The notes below the pieces were generated by a model. It was not told where the DNA came from, did not search any database, and saw only the letters and a list, made by a program, of their open reading frames with translations. The position numbers and the translations under genes are program-made. Positions 41,001-62,900 of a DNA stretch of 64,000 bases are shown here, piece after piece (the stretch's first letter is position 1; the number at the start of each line of letters is the position of its first letter). The DNA lies in the NCBI RefSeq assembly GCF_001577835.2, contig NC_029521.1, forward strand, positions 22,913,118-22,977,117, read 5' to 3'. The DNA comes from Coturnix japonica. Taxonomy: Eukaryota > Chordata > Aves > Galliformes > Phasianidae.

Positions 41001-44000
41001 GCTGTCACTTGTGTACAGGTGTGTGCTGTCTGTCTGAGAATTGCCCTGAAACAGTCAATACTGTCAGTCTTAGCGGAGCTGTTGAGAAGTATGAGGCAGA
41101 GCTGTTATTTCAAGTGATTAGATTAAGGCCAGATACTTCTGATTTAAAATAGCAAAGACATTATTAAAAAAAAAAAAAAAAGAAATGTTGCAATTGTGTA
41201 CACAATTCACATTATGTATAGCACACTTCTGTGTACTATGTGAAGTTATAGGATACTGCTTAAGGTTACTTTACAGTGAGAAGCAATGAACTTAACGTAC
41301 TGCATTTGCTCTGTAGGGCACTTCAATGAAACAAGAAGCAAGTGATCTCTGGTAGGTTTCCACCAGCTGCTTAGCACCCCTGCTGCCCACTGAGAACCAG
41401 TTGACACTGCTTCACGTGAAGTGCAGGAGGAGGTGTGAACTGAATGCAATTTCCTGAGCTAGGGAATGCATGCACTTAATGGTACAAAGCAAGGTCAGAG
41501 CAGAAAAGTGAAGTTGGTATGGAGCGACTTCCCTGGGGAGTGATAATCCAGAAGGAAATTACCACTGGCAATAAATCTTAGAAGCCAGATGGTTGAGTGT
41601 GCTGTACCTGACGTGGGAACTGTGGGCAGCTTTGCTCTGGAGTCAGTAGCTGTACAGCAGATACCTCTCTGGAAAAGGGGTAGGGTGCAAAACTTAAAAC
41701 AAATCTTGCATCCCAAGTAACTCTTATCAAGTCTCCCTCAAAATCTTTAACCAGTAAATAGACTTGTATGTGGTAACCTTGAAGAAACTGAAGTCTTACT
41801 GTGCATTCATATTGGTTATAAAGCAAAGCATTCCTAAAATTACTCACAGGTAAGTCCACTCAAAATCCAGAAACACGCTTCATAGCTGCAGTTTTGTTCA
41901 TTGCCTTTATCTGCACTTTAAGTGCCTGTATCCTGTGACCATCAGATACAGAATGTGCCTGTGGTGGTGGCAGGCTGTTCTGTCATTAGGCTGGTTGGTG
42001 CCAACACAGCAGCTTGACAGCTAGTTTGAATATGGGGAGACAGGCAGTTGATAAGCACAGCAATTACATTCATTGCCTGTTTTAAAAACGTCAGCCTAAA
42101 TTAATCTGATCTTCACATTTATCAAATTAAAATCTCATTAAATGGGAAGTGGATTAGTAGAGCAGAATCTCTGCGCTGCTCAGTGTCAAAGACTAAATGC
42201 ACAGTAGTTTCAGCTATGTTAGAGATTTTCATCTGCATTGAGTCTAACAGCCAAGGTGGTTATTGAGCAGAGTAGAAACATGGATAACTAGCGAGGTAAA
42301 GAAAAGAATGAAAAGGTACTGGGTTGATGCCCGCAGGGTAAGGCTAGATAAGAAACTGGGACAGTGGCTGAATGCTTCCATGTTGGAGACCAAGGTCTGG
42401 AACTGCTGCCTGCATGTTGTATCAAGACTTCCAGAATCGTTTCAGGGTAGGTTTGGGAATGGTGGCTATTTAAGTGGCTGCTAAACTTTCAGAGAGCTGC
42501 ATGAAAAACAGCCTCACCTGTGTGTTTTAAGGTAAGTCTTTGTGTAACAGAGGAAGAGCTGTCTGATAAGTTGCCAGCACACAACCCAGAGGAGGATACG
42601 AGATTTCCCAGCCTGGGTTTTGTCCATAGTTAATGTCAGGAGCAACACAAAAAACAGTTCTTTGCTGTTTCCCCCCTGATGATGCTTTTCTCCTTGCTGA
42701 ATAAAGATGATGGGGATGTGATGGTAGCCATAGCTAAAGGCAGTGACTTCAGTGGTAGGTTTGGGTGCAGTCTGTAGCTTTGGGCAGCAGGTGGAGTCAA
42801 ACCGGACTAAATAATGCAGATGGTATTTGCCCTATTACTAAAATGGAGGGCAGAATCAAAGCTTTCGTTACGAGGTTCTCTGAATTCCAGAGATGATTCT
42901 GTTGGTCACGAGGACCCTGAGCAAGTAGAGAAACAAACTATAGTTCTGCGAGGGAGAAAAAATAGGGGAAAGCTGGGATAATTGACCATTTCCATTAAAA
43001 ATGTATGAAGTGCTTTAAGACTTCGCTAAAGAGAATGGGAAGTAAAATGATAGTGTCTGTGAGTCAGCCCAAGCACTGATGGCCCTTAGCAGTTCCTTTT
43101 GGGGCAGGTACCCAGCTGTCTCTGTCTGCTGCCTAGGAAATGTAAGAGAATCACGCTCAGATCAGGTGCTCAAAGTAGATTGTGTAAATGTGCCCTCAGT
43201 GTCCCATGTAAATAAAAATACAAACTGGATGGAAGAGGGCTTTGTTATCATGAAGTAATGGCATGGTGTGTAGCTGGAATATAAGTGAAGGAAAAGGGAG
43301 AATGCTCGCTTTCTGTTTTGTTACTCCGCTTCCTCCTCCCTCAGGAGCTGGGACGCTCGTTGGATGCAGGGCTGTTCTTCAAGCAGTGAGAGAAACGTTC
43401 CTGTCAGGGGGCAGGTCAGTAATGCCCATTGCAGTGCGCTTCTGCCTCCTTGTCAAATTCCTCCCGTTTCTGAGCTGCTGAGTGAGGCAGCTTGGGCTCA
43501 TTGCTGGAATGTGCAGTGAGACGGGGCAAAGCATGGATGGGAACAGCTGGTGTGACAGAGCTGGAGGGGAGGTTCCCAGGACTTCCAGGGTGCTCTTCTA
43601 TCTCAGCAACAGAGGAGTTCAGGAGGAGTGGCTGCTCTGTGGGATCCTGTGGGCTCTGGGGCAGCAGCAGGGTGTGTTGTGCTGCTGCTCCTGATGTTCC
43701 ACCAGTTCCTAGCAGGGCAACCCAGGATCCTTCTGGGACTGACAGATAAGGACACTTTGATTGTCAACTGTGTTTGATAGCGCATCTTCTTACACAGAAG
43801 ATGTTCCTTCTATCTGATCCTCTCAAGGTCATCTGACAACAAAGCAAGAAGAGGGCTGCTCAGTGGATGGCGGTTTCAGACCAGCGATGCAGGAATTTGC
43901 ACTTTTTCTGTACCATGTGCTCCTGAGGAATCCCTGAATGGAGCCCTGAGCTCTGCGTGTGGGCTGATACACACTGGCTGATTGTGGAGGTTGTATTAAT

Positions 44001-47000
44001 AACTCTTTGTTGTGTTGTGCATAGATGTTGGCCTGTGTGGAAAGAGAGCTGAAGGGCTGCACAAAGGCTGCAACCAAGATTTCCCAGCGCCTGCTTTGTG
44101 ACATTCAGCAATTTGATGGCTGCTGTTGTCTCCATCCATGGGGAAGTTGTGCTTGGAAAACCACCCAGAGCATTCAGTAGTGCTACCAACAGCACCACCA
44201 ATGCAACTCTGCTCTCTGTGAATTTACAAAAACCCAACTTAGATCCTCCTTTCTCATTGCAGAGAAACCAAGCAAGGTGATCTGGGGAAAGCACCTCCTG
44301 CTCTGCACACCCTTCTTTCTTTCCAGTGGCGTCACAGAGCTCTGCTGGCTCTTAAGGCACTTTGCCTTCTGAGCAGTGCTGTATTTAGCAGGACACACAG
44401 CCTGACAGCTCAAACTGGGAAACTGTCAGTGAAACCAAACCAAAACTGGTGTTAGAACAAGATAAATAACTATAATAGCAACAGTCACATCCATGGATAA
44501 CTAAATTACGCATTGCACAAATGCATTGTTGATGTATAAGCCGTAGTATCCCATCAGTTCCTAACTTCTACATGCTTTTCGTTCCACCAGGGCTTGGATA
44601 ATCATTTTACAAACCAATTTCCTGAGAGCTAAACACACTTTATGCTTTGCAGCTTCTCCTGACTTCACCTTTCTGGAGTTATGCACAGAGACTGCAGTGT
44701 TGGTATGTGTATAATGGCTTGGCAGCTCTCCACAGTTGTGGAATTTACAATCACCGCTGCGTTTATAACACTTGGAGCAGCTTTTTATTTTTATTTTTTA
44801 ATTTATTTCTGGTGGATGATGAATTGGGCCATCTGTCTCCAATGTCTGCTGAACCTTCCCCCCCTCACTCTCCACTTCTGCTGGCAATTCGTGCAGTCAG
44901 CTGAGGTCAAGGTCTGGAGAGCAGATCTGCGACCTTCGCTGCTGAGTCGCAATGGCTCTGCCTGCATTTCCTGGGGTAAGTCTCCAGTATGCCATGTACC
45001 CACAGCTCTGAGATGCCACATGAAGAGAAGGGATCCGTTTATAGTAATATTAAGAACTTCCTTTGCATGTGGAGCTGGTGTTCAAAGGGTACTTTCGTTC
45101 GCCCTAAAGTGAAGGGGTTGGAGTAGTTTTTACAAACATAAATGGGATGCTGGCTGATGCGCACCAGAAGGGGCTGAAGAAAGACACTTGGAATCAGATG
45201 ACTTGAACACAGGTCTGGAAATGTTCAGTGCAGACACATTTAGACATCACTGAGACAGATGGAAGCTTTGATGGAACAGAAATAGAAAGTCAAGTGAATT
45301 TGTCTTAGCTCATTCCATTTTGCCCCTCGCCTGAAATAAAAACATACGACTGTGGTGTAAGTAGCAGCAGGCAAACAGATATGAACCCCTATGAACCCCT
45401 ATAAACAAAGGTAGCATTAGTAACTTGATCCGAGGTCTTCTGAGATTCATGGGAATTCCAGCTCTGAATTACTGAGTTTATTGGGCTTTGGATTAAGTGC
45501 GTAGATAACAAAGGACTTTATGTAGCAGCCTGCTGTGGTAAAGGTCTCTGTGGGCACGCATGGAATCCTTGGGAAGCTCTTTGTAAACATCTACATCTTT
45601 AGCATGAACATAAAACTGACTGACTGCGGCTGGCAGCCACCATGGGGATGTACGTGTGCTCGTGCTGCTGCACTGCGAGGGGCATCTAGCAGTTGTGCCA
45701 GTCACGTTACAAAATGATGAGTCAACTTTATCAAAAATACAGGAGTGTGGAAATAGTAGGGTTTTGTTTGCTTTTAAATAGAAGGCTGCGGGTTCCTTTT
45801 GTTTACTGCTTCCATTTTGGCCTTTATAAGTACATGCAATGCATACTGCGAAGCTGCTGTGTGTACACAGGAAGACCAGGAAATTCTATTTCATTGAAAT
45901 CTGGAGTTCTCACACAAGGAAATGACTCCATCACAGAGGGCTGATAGGTGGTACAGGATATAATGAGACTTGCATTAACATCTTTGGAAGAGATGACACT
46001 GAGCTACTGGAGGGAATGATGGGATGAGATTTCATGGAGCTGACCAGCAGTGAGGAAGGTGATGTTCTCACTCAGGTTTAAGCAGATAAAACATATCCTG
46101 AAGGATCACAGGATAAGAAATGGTAAATGTACTGCTGGGGAGCCTTGGTCCTCCACATTAATGTAGAACAGACACAGCTTCAGTCCCTCCTGCTGGGATT
46201 TAACTTAAGAAACCCTTAACTGTCTCTTTGTATGATTTTACTGAGTGGTCTTCATTAAGGAGTAGACTTTAGCTAGATGAAGTGAGTGGTCTGCACATAA
46301 ACTCATTGTGAGAGAAAGGCATTGGGGTAGGGGTGGCAGGGACTAATAGAAACGTATGTGTAAATGTTTTCCTAGTTCTTCCTTCTTTTTTCTTCTTGTT
46401 CTTGAAGTGTTAATGAGTCTTTGATATTCAGCAGCTTTTGTTCAGTTCTCAGTCTATACCACAGCACAAGAGATCTGTTTCAACAGCAGGGACAGACTTA
46501 CGGGTTGTATGAAAATCAAACATTCCCTTCATTGTTGTTATAATGGTTCCTCTGTCTTAATAATCCCTCAAAGACCGAAACAGAAATCGGTTTGCTCCTT
46601 GTAGGGAACAGAAGTTGGGAACCATAAAATTCAGATTACTTTGAGACTTCTGTCTCTTCGACTTTACCAAATGGCAGAAAATTAGAAGACATCAAAGAAT
46701 CACTGGAAAGGGGCTTATTTAATTAGAAATGTATTGGAAATCGTCACAGGTGGTTATAAATGCCAGCAGCTGCTTTCAGGTCACTTTGGTGCCAAAAAGA
46801 GTGGCATTGTGTCTGGATAAGGGTACAAAAGCTGAAACCATGAACTGTGAAGTGGAACTCTCTGGGGTATGCAGTCAGTTAATTCCACTGTCTGCACTAC
46901 GTGTGTTGGGGCTCAAAATGTGCTGGAGATGATTTTGTTGGAATAGTACCTGCACTGACATGATAAATTAATTGAACTCTCCAATTATCATAAATTAGCT

Positions 47001-50000
47001 TACTTTAAACCATTCGGATGAGTTATTAACACAAATAACAAACCCGCCCCTGTTTTTCTTGTTTCTCAAAGGTCTTTGAAATAACTATTTTTTTTTCCCC
47101 CTTTCAGTTTGGGGATTTAGGGAAACTACAGCTCTCTCTTGAGAGCAGAATTGGCAAAGAATTTTTCAAGTGCCCATTCAGAAATGACACGTAAGTGCGA
47201 GTTGGGTTAGAGATCACTACAACATACTTCTTCCCAAAGCCCTTCGTAGCGCTGGATTCACTCTGATCCCTCAGCTCGTCTCATCTTTCAGTCAGACCGA
47301 CGTATGAAGAGCAGTGATTGGCTTTCGTATGGAACTGCAGCGTATCTTATAAGCAAGCAGTTCTGAGTTCAACTCCGCAGGATGCTTTGCTGTCGTTCTC
47401 CAGTTTACGTCCCCACGGGTGTGAGGACTTCAATAACAATTTCTATTCATGACATCAATTCCGGATCTTTTGCAGGTTTGATCGACAACTTGCAGTTATT
47501 TATCTGTGGGGGAAAAAAAATGGTATGGAAATGTTTTAACAATTACACATCCATTTTAGTCGTAGATGTTGGAGAAGGGACTCCAAAGAAGGAAAGAAAT
47601 TGCACTCAATAATCAGAAATCTGCCATCAAGCAGCCTTTGAGGTTTGCTGATAAGGTTGGTTTATCAGTCCTCTGCCACCTGACTGCAGCTATTGAATGA
47701 TGTGAAAGACTTCTGGAAAGCAGACAGAGAAACGATGTCCCTAATGATGCATCAGAATTCAAGAGGCAGTGTATTTCTAAAGGATTATCAGAGGCCTTGG
47801 GCATGCAATGGGATACACGGCTGGAGGGCAAGTGCTTTCACCCCCACTAGTACCATAATCCACACAAAATGTGTTGTCCTTCCCCCCTAGTTGCAGACTT
47901 TGCTGAGAAAGACAGTACAAAATCTAAGAGAAAGTTATTTAGGAGTTATTGATAATTGGTCTGAAAGGCTCAATTGTTTCTGAATTTTCTTATATACTCC
48001 TTGACCTAAAAGATTAGCTCTATCTGAAAGTATTTTTAAGCCAGATAAAACTTGTGGGGGTTAGCAGCTCTCCATAGTAAGACATCAACAGTATCCATGG
48101 TCCATAAATCATGCTCACTGGTGGGATCCTTGATGACGTATATCTGAGCTGACTCAGGATTTGGAACATGGGTGTTTCAGGCTTTCCACCAAGGTCAACA
48201 TCCTTGTAACAGCACCAGAAACTGCCCTCAGGAAAAATACTGTCACAGATGATCCGACATAGTTTTAAGACTCAGACTGTGTTTGTAGTGGGTCTGTGGG
48301 ATTGCTCATCTCTTGCCTTTGTGCACAGGATGTTGTTGGTAATAAGGTTTCTGCTCAGATTCTTCTGGAATGTTCTGTGAAGATGCTGAAAAAAAAACCA
48401 ACTTCCACAAACTTATTATGCAATCTATTATGTGGAACCAGAGCAGGAGCAGCCTGTCCAGCGGGAATGGTTTTGTTTTGTATTATCCTTCCAGCAGGGC
48501 TTTACCCATGTGTACTGGAAATTACACTATTAAATGCTCCAGCATGGAAATTTAGCGTGAGGATTATCGGACTTATGTTTTCTCGGTGCATTGCAGTGCT
48601 GCTGGCACAGAGGTTCTCTGGAGATTCCACTGCAAAGGTTTTGGGACACCAATGCCTGAAATGAGGAAATCTGAGCTCTCTGCTGAGGCATAACAGCAGA
48701 GACTGTTTTCTGTATCACTCCTTCTGCGTGGCAATGCCTATTAAAACCATTGTTCTCTCTCTTTCATCAAGCACTCTGTTCAAAGCTGCTCAGCTGAACC
48801 AGAGCCATAGTGTTGCTCCATCTTAGTAGCAAACCTTGAATAAAAAATACTTACATCCCAATTTCTTTTAATCTTTCCCCAGATTTACATGCAAAATACA
48901 CATACCCAGACAACTGAGGTGTTTCAGATGCTGAGAGTACTGGTATCCTTTCCTGGGCTGGATCAAGGACAGTTCTCTGCCAATGAAGCAGAAGCAGCTA
49001 TGGAGCTGCTGCCTCCTGGAAGCAGAACCTCAGATGCTCGCTGCTTCCACCTGCCTTTGCTCAGTACAGCACAGTGCATCCAAGGTCAGCCTTTCCCATT
49101 CTCTCAGTGCGTGTATGTAGATGTGAGCCCTCCTATCTAATTCCTTGGGGCTGAATCCCCACCCTGTTGCTGAGACCTGTGCAGGGTGGTAGCAGATGAT
49201 TATTTTCAAAGCAGACCCCTGAGCTGTTTAGCGTTTGGGTGCAATTATTTAGCCATGGTTATGCTGGGTTTTATGTAGCGCTCTGATGGCACTGCTTTGT
49301 TTTTAATTCTCTGCTCATTTCCGTAGCACACTCAGTGCTGAGTGGTGGAAGGCAGTTGTTCCTGGCTCCATGTGATGCCATCACTACCACGTGCTCCGGG
49401 CCTCGCCACTGGCCCGGTCCTGTGAGATGTTCATCACAGTCCAAAAATAAAACTTGTTCACAATGTGATGTATGGAATAGTCTTACAGGGGAAGGGAAGG
49501 GAGAGCTTTATTACTTGTATCACTTAACATTGGGATGCATGAAAACTGGAAAATATTACGCCATAGTAGAGCCTTTCAAATCACTGCTGGGGTTGCCAGC
49601 AGCAATTACAAAGCTTCATAATCCATTATAGAGCTTTATTTCATCCTTCCATCAGCCTTTACATGGGGAATGCCTTTCTCCTAGTGAATGTCAGTCCGTC
49701 CTGTAGTAAGAAAGGGGCTTTTTCTGAAAAACAGTTGCTCGCATTTCTGTCTGATTCTCGTGGTTTGTAAACAGGTTACATTAATAAACAAATGGCCATT
49801 AAAAATAAATGGAATTCCAAGACTTGGCTACACAGACCAAGCAGTTCACTGGGATTTGTTTGAGTTACAGCTATCTTCCTTCAGCCTTTCTTTGCTGAGG
49901 CTGCAATGCTGGCACAATGAAAGAATTGGTCACACCTCCTTATGGAGGTTATCCATAATTGTGTGCAAAGGACCAAGTAACAGATGTTTTGAAAGGGCTA

Positions 50001-50046
50001 CTCAATTGTTATTGACTTAATTACGTTGTTGCCTGCACATCTTTCC
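41000..50046. other. Intergenic DNA downstream of SMC3
   Basis: No known gene is recognised. It contains a homopolymer run of 16 A (41166-41181), a short CTTC repeat (about 40913-40929), one exon-like island at 47108-47190 (see findings), and a tandem 'atgaacccct' repeat near 45380-45405. I see no CR1 copy here. Open frames up to 144 codons show no recognisable domain. The reading applies equally to the second copy. Confidence 0.65.
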
Positions 50047-50066
50047 AATATATATATATATATATA
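50047..50066. repeat. (TA)n microsatellite at contig edge
   Basis: The TA dinucleotide run immediately precedes the N gap. The same run at 59955-59974 is followed by unique sequence, so the left contig simply stopped in a hard-to-read repeat. Confidence 0.95.
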
Positions 50067-50166
50067 NNNNNNNNNNNNNNNNNNNNNNNNNNNNNNNNNN
50101 NNNNNNNNNNNNNNNNNNNNNNNNNNNNNNNNNNNNNNNNNNNNNNNNNNNNNNNNNNNNNNNNNN
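50067..50166. other. Assembly gap of exactly 100 N
   Basis: One hundred N is the customary placeholder for a gap of unknown size. Because both flanks overlap by 9.8 kb, the real gap size is probably negative. Confidence 0.99.
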
Positions 50167-59974
<9,808 letters not shown>

Positions 59975-62900
59975 CACTTCATATAAAATCTGGGGCAAAC
60001 ATCTTAATTGCAAACTCAATCGAGCCTCTCTCTATGAGGCTTCAATTTTGTACCATAAATATTTTTTTTGTTAGCCACTGTACTGCTTTATTTTTGCTAC
60101 TTACACCAGAGATTTGTATCTCTGAATTTCACTCTTGGAAAGTTACATTTGGACATAGATGTATGACACTTGTTGTTTGGAGTGACACGCACAAATCCCC
60201 ATACACCAGAATGAAAATTCAGCCTTAATCATCAAAGGGAAGTGAGGACTAAATGAATGCATGTCATGCGTATCCAGTTTCCCCACTGATCATCCAGAGA
60301 AAATAAATCACAGTGGATGTCCTTCCACTTCTTCTTCTTTGTTAAAGCGGCTCGAAGGAGCTCTGTGCTAAAGTCACCCTGGGTCTCCCCAGAGAACACT
60401 AAAACAAATTAATACATGTTGATTAAATGTTTTGACCCATATTAAAGGCGCTTGAAAACGATAGGCATAGTTTGTCATGGCAGCACTCCAGTTTTTTTTA
60501 TGTACTACTGAAATCAGAGGATAAAATAAGAGGAGATCTCAACTAAAGTAATACTCGATTTCATCCATTTTTAATACATCCTTTTTTGGATTGCACCCTT
60601 TGAGATATATACCAGCCTCTTGGAGATGCTTCATGTCCAGCTGTGCCAGGGTCTCCTCTCATCTTCCCACTCTGCATTACTGACAAAGTGATCCACAGAG
60701 CAGAGAGAAAATGGGGAAGGGCTGCACAGAAAGGGCTGGATTGATTAACGGCAAAATTCCAAATGTCACAGATTTCTGTGAGGTATCCAAGCCGCATTGA
60801 TTTTCAATGAGTATGTGATAGCTTACAGTCCCTCATCTCTCTGAAATGTTCCCTTACACCCTAAGGCAATTTAATTTGGAAAGAATTGTTGGAAGAAATC
60901 TGATAGGTGTATAAAATGAGTGGTATAAAAAGCATGCTGTCACAGCAAAGGCAGCGCCCGGAGACTCGGAACCTGCTCAAAAGTTAATTGAAATCAATTG
61001 GAAAGACTTCTGTTGACTTAAATAAGCTTTGGATGAGCCCTTGGGAGAGCTGCTTTCAATACTCAGATTTGCTGCAAATGTCTTGAATGGCTCAGGGGAT
61101 GTCGCTCAGGGCTGTATCCATAACGTGGGCCAGATATTGTAAGGAGATGGCTCCAAGGAAGGGAAGCATGAAAGGCTATGTACACAGCCTCACGCTGCAG
61201 GGCTCTTTTCAGGAGTGGGTTATGAGCTGCTAATACAAACCAAACAATAACTTACATTTAACTCGTGGCTCTTGCAGTTGTAGGATGATGTCAAGACAAT
61301 TTAAAAATAATTTGAAAATGAGGATGGGGCACGTAGAACAGCATCTGTGGTCAGACTAGCTTGGATTAAAATGTCAAGGGCCGCCAATCCTCGTGTTTCG
61401 GAGCACAAACTCACCACCAGCTGTAATAATGAAGCAGATACCTCAGTGGAACAATGTGTTACTGTTAAGCAATTTACAGTATCATTTACTATGAGCTGTC
61501 ATGCAGCCATACCTTCCCGTGGATGCCCCCCAAGAATAGAATCACAGCATCGCAGAAACACAAAATGGAAGGGACCTTAAAGGCCACCCAGTTCCAACCT
61601 TGCCGTAGGCTGGTTGTCACCCACCAGATCAGGTTGCCAAGGGCCTCACCTCACCCAATCTGGTCCCGAGTGCCTCAAACAAAGAAAGGAGGTCTCTCTT
61701 CCTATTTGCTCTGGGGCCTTTTGCTGTCCTTGCCTGCCCATGTTGAATCCCACATTTGGGGCAGCATTTCTGTCACAGTGCTTCATTGCAGGGGTGTTGG
61801 GAATGAGCACTAATTATCTTGAGACTGAGAAGACTTGAGATTCCCTACCTACAGATTGCCACTGCTTTGCCCCGAGGTACCCAGGAGACCCTCTCCAGAG
61901 TATGAGCAGCTCTGGGATGAAAACCAGCAGATGTACTGTCAGGTAAAAGAAGCTTTTAAGGAGATGCCACATAGTGATTGCAATGTTTCCTTTTGTAGGC
62001 TTTTGTCTACTCCTGTCCTTTCTTATGAACTGCTCTTTCTTACTACTTAAAGTTCGGCTGCCAGGCTGGATGTAGTGCTCTTGCTGAGGCCTTATTCTCT
62101 TGTTTTCTTTGGTGCTGATTACATTACGGGCAGATGAAGCTCCTGTTTGTGCAGCTCAGTTAGATGAAAGCCTCCTTTGCAACAGCACAGTATTGTTGAC
62201 TCATGTTCAGCTTTGATTCTCCATTATGCTCCCCAGATCCTATTCAAAACAACTCTTATTTGCCTAATCATTCCCCATTCTGTACTTTCCCAGGCAATAT
62301 TTTCCCTTTTTAAGTGTAGGACCTGGCACCTGCTCTTGCTGAACTGATTTGAAGAGACCAGAGGAATAGTTTGAAGACCCCAAGGTTCAATCTGAAACCT
62401 TTTTCTCTGCTCTTTCCCACAGCATTTTATCCCACAAGCAGATCTCAAATTTGTCATCTATTCTGTCACCTGGCCCATCCAATAACAGAATGCAGAACAA
62501 AAAAGGAAAAAATCAAGTGTTATTATTCACCACCCATCCCAGGAGTCTTAGGAAGCTACTTTGTCATTTAAAATTCACGATGGCCACTTTTTCCACCATA
62601 ATTGTCTGCCTTTCAAGACTGCATTTTGATTTTTCCATCCCTATGCTAATCACCTACAAAATATATTTCCATAATCCCACAGAGATTCTGCAGATGCCCA
62701 ATAGGAACCTGACTTCAAAAGCCCCTTTATCCTTTCTAAAGCGGAAGGACCTGACAACAGGTTAACAGCTGTGGTAATGCAGTGAAAGAAGTCATCAATA
62801 CACAACGAAAGGCTAATTTTAGATGATCTCAAGAGGTGAGCAGCTCATTTTAGGTAGCTCCAGTTCTTTGCTTTGCTGCATTGAGTATCAATGCAAATTT

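Noticed and set aside
43398-43412. CTCF site downstream of SMC3
   Set aside because: TCAGGGGGCAG keeps the right half of the core, but the left half is poor (11/14).
45380-45405. Start of a tandem array or CRISPR-like repeat
   Set aside because: Only two copies of a 10-base unit (atgaacccct), without spacers; a minor local duplication in a vertebrate genome.
47320-47385. tRNA-like gene
   Set aside because: AGTTCAACTCC resembles a B box, but there is no convincing A box, acceptor-stem pairing or poly-T terminator.
48943-48952. U12-type donor GTATCCTTTC in intergenic DNA
   Set aside because: An acceptor-like ccccag lies upstream, but a 9-base motif is expected by chance in a window this size and nothing recognisable is enclosed. 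ATATCCTTTT at 20244 is a similar chance match.
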